In this document: in pieces, positions 61,267-64,000 of the stretch | Layout: each line of letters opens with the position of its first letter | How positions within the stretch are numbered: position 1 is the first letter of the stretch | Assembly (NCBI GenBank): GCA_964291445.2 | Contig: OZ219862.1 | Coordinates: forward strand, 434,001-498,000 | Source: JAPOXR01 sp964291445 | Lineage (GTDB): Bacteria > Pseudomonadota > Alphaproteobacteria > Rhodobacterales > Rhodobacteraceae | Direction of reading: 5' to 3' | DNA: 64,000 bases | The notes under the pieces: generated by a model | What the model saw: the letters and a program-made list of their open reading frames with translations, nothing else | What the model was told of the DNA's origin: nothing | The model's database searches: none | Translations under genes and position numbers: made by a program

Positions 61267-62763
61267 ATGGATGATTTCGGACAGACGCAACAGTTTGAAA
61301 CATCCCTGGTCCAGTCGCCGGGACTGCCGACACGGCCCTGCAACATCGAAGCCGAACAATCGCTTCTTGGCTCGATCCTGTCCAACAATGACGTGTTCAG
61401 CGAGGTGTCGAAGGTCATCGATTCGAAGCATTTCTTCGACCCGATCCATCAACTTCTCTACCAGCTGATCAAGGAGCGAATCGAGCGCCGGTCGATTGCC
61501 GACCCCAGGACCCTGAAACCGTTCGTTGCCGTCGAGCCGGGATTTGCCGACCTCGGAGGCGTGGGTTACCTGGTCAAGCTCCAGGATGCGGCGATCGGCA
61601 TTCATGCCTGCCGCGACTATGCGCAGGAGATCTACCAGTTGGCGGTTCGCCGGAAACTGATCGATCTCTACTCGGAACTGACCGAGGTCACGAAGAACCC
61701 CAGGGCCGGCAAGAGTGTCAGCGAACTGATTTCCGAAGCCGAGCAGCGCATCTACGAGATCGGCGAGCATGGCGAGGGGGATGTCGGCTTCAGGTCGCTG
61801 GTGTCGGCCATGTCGGAAGCGGTGGCGATCGCAAGGAAGGCCTCCGAACGGGATGGCGGCCTGGCCGGCCTGGCCACCGGATTCACCGATCTCGACCAGA
61901 AGCTGGGGGGATTGCAGGATTCGGACCTGGTCATCATCGCCGGCCGGCCGGGAATGGGCAAGACCGCACTGGCCACCAACATCGCCTTCAACGTGGCAAC
62001 GAAATACCGGAAGGTGGCCGGCCAGGAACAAACCGGCGGGATTGTCGGGTTCTTTTCGCTGGAAATGCCGTCGGTTCAACTGGTTGCGCGCATACTTGCA
62101 ACCTGCTCGCGAATTCCGGTTGCCAGGCTGCGGACCGGCAAGCTCGACCAGGCCGATCTGGACAGGTACATCGATGCCGCCAGGGATCTGCAGGCATGCC
62201 CCCTCTATATCGACGAAACTCCTGCCATGCCCATTGCGCAACTCGCCACCAGGGCGCGCCGTCAGAAGGAGACGAACGGCCTCGATCTGCTCATCGTCGA
62301 CTATATTCAACTGATGCGGGCCAGCACCTCTTCGAGCGAAGGGCGGGTTCACCAGATTGCCGAAATCACCCAGGGGTTGAAGGCCATCGCCAAGGAACTG
62401 AAAATCCCGGTAATTGCACTCTCGCAGCTGTCCCGGGGCGTCGAGTCACGGGATGACAACTGGCCGCAGCTGTCGGATCTCAGAGATTCGGGGGCCATCG
62501 AGCAGGATGCAGATGTGGTCATGTTCGTCTACCGGAAACAGTATTACCTGGAGCAGAAGAAACCGGACGAGGATGACGCCGCCGCCATTGAAAAATGGAA
62601 GGCGAAAATGGAGGAGGCCCAGGGTCGCGCCGAAATCATCGTGGCAAAACATCGACAGGGCCCGACCGGAACCGTGAAAATGAGCTTCGATGCGGATTTC
62701 ACGGCATTTGGAAATGCCGCGCCATCCGGCTACAAGGACCCGGCCAGCGAAGGAAGACCGTGA
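61267..62763 (+). CDS. dnaB: replicative DNA helicase
   Basis: A 498-residue DnaB. The N-terminal domain begins with PCNIEAEQSLLGSILSNNDV. Walker A IAGRPGMGKTALAT, then FSLEMPSVQLVARIL, Walker B LDLLIVDYIQLM, and IALSQLSRGVESRDD with the QLSR sensor motif. The C-terminus has IVAKHRQGPTGTVKM. It is the hexameric helicase of the replication fork. The length is normal and no intein is present. Confidence 0.98.
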   Translation: MDDFGQTQQFETSLVQSPGLPTRPCNIEAEQSLLGSILSNNDVFSEVSKVIDSKHFFDPIHQLLYQLIKERIERRSIADPRTLKPFVAVEPGFADLGGVGYLVKLQDAAIGIHACRDYAQEIYQLAVRRKLIDLYSELTEVTKNPRAGKSVSELISEAEQRIYEIGEHGEGDVGFRSLVSAMSEAVAIARKASERDGGLAGLATGFTDLDQKLGGLQDSDLVIIAGRPGMGKTALATNIAFNVATKYRKVAGQEQTGGIVGFFSLEMPSVQLVARILATCSRIPVARLRTGKLDQADLDRYIDAARDLQACPLYIDETPAMPIAQLATRARRQKETNGLDLLIVDYIQLMRASTSSSEGRVHQIAEITQGLKAIAKELKIPVIALSQLSRGVESRDDNWPQLSDLRDSGAIEQDADVVMFVYRKQYYLEQKKPDEDDAAAIEKWKAKMEEAQGRAEIIVAKHRQGPTGTVKMSFDADFTAFGNAAPSGYKDPASEGRP

Positions 62764-62867
62764 CGCTGGCATTGATCCTGTCGGCATGCACAACCTGGAA
62801 GCCCCGTTGATTCATCCCCCCGCCACCACGCTGTTGCCCGTTACGGCCCATCACCGGTGACCCGGCA

Positions 62868-63908
62868 ATGCGGGCCGAACTCACAGTGGATCTTGGCGCA
62901 ATTGCCAAGAACTGGCAGCGGCTTGACGGCCTGTCGGCCCCGGCGACCGAGACTGCCGCCGTGGTCAAGGCCGATGGCTACGGCCTGGGAGCGGCCGAAA
63001 TTGCCGCCTCCCTGCAGCGCAGGGGCGTTCGCACCTACTTTGTCGCCCTGGCCGAGGAAGGCGCGCGAGTCCGCGATGCCGTCGGCGGCGATGCCGAGAT
63101 TTTCGTCCTGTCCGGCTACCTGCCTTCCGACGGCGAACTGGTCGCCAGGTTTCGATTGATACCGGTCATCAACTCGGCTGGACAATTCCGGCAATTTGCC
63201 ACGGATTTTCCAGGTCACTCGCCGGCGCTGCAACTGGATACCGGGATGAACCGGCTCGGTCTCGAGGCCGGCGACTTCCGCAGCGTCGGGGAGGCCCTCG
63301 GTGATACATCTCCCTGCCTGCTCATGAGCCATCTGGCATGCGCCGACGATCCGCATCATCCGCTGAACCGGCAGCAGCTTGCCGGCTTCCGGGAATTGGC
63401 AGCCGGGATTGATTGCCGGCTGTCGTTGGCGGCGACCGGCGGGATCCTGCTTGGAGACGCGTATCACTTCGACCTCTGCCGGGCCGGTATCGGCCTCTAT
63501 GGCGGACTGCCATTTGCCGATGCCGAAAGCGTGGTGACGCTGGACATCCCGGTCATCCAGGTTCGGCAGGTTCACCCCGGCGAAATCGTCGGCTACGGAG
63601 CGACATGGACCGCCGATAGGCCAACCAGGGTGGCGACGCTGTCGGCCGGATATGCCGACGGGATATTCCGCCTGCTCGGAGACCGGATCTGCCTGCATGC
63701 ATCGGGGGTGCCGTGCCGGGGGGTGGGCAGGATTTCGATGGATTTGATCGGCGTCGATGTCAGCCATCTGGACGAGGTTCCGGACCGGCTGCAGCTGCTC
63801 GGCGCAGACCAGTCAATTGACAATCTGGCCGAAAGCGCATCAACAATCGGCTACGAAGTTCTGACCAGCCTGGGCGGCCGCTATGACAGACGCTACACCA
63901 ACCCGTGA
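62868..63908 (+). CDS. alr: alanine racemase
   Basis: A 346-residue fold-type III PLP enzyme. The PLP lysine is K34 in AVVKADGYGLG, substrate-binding GMNRLGLE follows, and the catalytic tyrosine lies in EIVGYGATWTA. RGVGRISMDLIGVDVSHL is also conserved. It supplies D-alanine for peptidoglycan. It follows dnaB by about 100 nt, an order seen in many alphaproteobacteria. Confidence 0.96.
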   Translation: MRAELTVDLGAIAKNWQRLDGLSAPATETAAVVKADGYGLGAAEIAASLQRRGVRTYFVALAEEGARVRDAVGGDAEIFVLSGYLPSDGELVARFRLIPVINSAGQFRQFATDFPGHSPALQLDTGMNRLGLEAGDFRSVGEALGDTSPCLLMSHLACADDPHHPLNRQQLAGFRELAAGIDCRLSLAATGGILLGDAYHFDLCRAGIGLYGGLPFADAESVVTLDIPVIQVRQVHPGEIVGYGATWTADRPTRVATLSAGYADGIFRLLGDRICLHASGVPCRGVGRISMDLIGVDVSHLDEVPDRLQLLGADQSIDNLAESASTIGYEVLTSLGGRYDRRYTNP

Positions 63909-63949
63909 CCGGCCGATGAGAAGCCGGCAATTGCAAAGCGGGTCCCTCA

Positions 63950-64000
63950 TCACTTGCCGCTGGCCGCGGCCACCCGCACGGGTATGCCGGGGCAGTGCCA
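63950..64000 (-). CDS. possible C-terminal end of a gene entering from the right
   Basis: Sixteen codons open from the window edge on the minus strand (HCPGIPVRVAAASGK) end at TGA 63950. The composition is protein-like, but this is too short to identify. It may be chance. Confidence 0.2.
   Translation of the reverse strand, partial: WHCPGIPVRVAAASGK

Noticed and set aside
1..64000. CRISPR array or rRNA genes
   Set aside because: No regularly spaced repeats with unique spacers and no rRNA-like stretches were seen. Only one tRNA was found.

Overview
The window comes from a high-GC alphaproteobacterium. The aconitase gene beside a ccmABCDG cytochrome c maturation cluster, the compact ATGA/GTGA-coupled operons, and the abundance of ABC uptake systems, hydantoinases and short-chain dehydrogenases all fit that class. 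I cannot assign a genus. Most of the sequence is densely coding. Nearly every long open frame opposite a listed gene is a high-GC shadow.

Layout. 1-3.3 kb is mobile DNA: a frameshifted serine recombinase 5' end, a small companion frame, and an IS66-type transposase translationally coupled to a DruA-like DUF4338 protein. 3.6-10.6 kb is a less GC-rich block with a complete dipeptide-type ABC importer, an alpha/beta hydrolase and a MarR-like regulator. It ends at a broken ISKra4 transposase and a 20-bp perfect palindrome, so it looks acquired. 11.5-16 kb is an ATGA-coupled hydantoinase/oxoprolinase A-B-SDR operon. 16.2-28.3 kb is mostly ordinary metabolism: an ABC-F ATPase, a keto-acid hydratase, a divergent phosphotransferase/acyl-CoA dehydrogenase pair, PntA-PntB transhydrogenase, an SDR-kynureninase operon, a phosphopantetheinyl transferase and a small lipoprotein-like frame. 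28.8-34.2 kb holds tRNA-Thr, a twin-helix membrane protein, a hydrolase, thrS, infC (no standard start codon) and a thiolase.

34.3-39.3 kb is a small defence-like accessory island. It contains a HepT/MntA (HEPN/MNT) module whose HEPN frame is cut by an amber codon, a complete group II intron with its maturase, and a GTGA-coupled pair of an AAA/OLD-like ATPase with a TOPRIM/DUF4276-like protein. To my recollection that pair resembles MAD3/MAD4 of the methylation-associated defence system. It stands here without the other MADS genes and is the best candidate for an under-described system. A gene-poor kilobase follows.

40.3-52.3 kb begins with a lipid A-type acyltransferase and an EamA transporter. 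It then holds a likely amine/aromatic catabolic cluster: an HpaB-like flavin monooxygenase, a flavin reductase fused to a LysR-type effector-binding domain, RidA, a DUF1028 protein, a trimethylamine-dehydrogenase-like oxidoreductase, and a four-gene polyamine-type ABC importer. 52.6-64 kb is core genome: DUF1223 protein, acnA, ccmABCDG, pyrC-pyrE, dnaB and alr.
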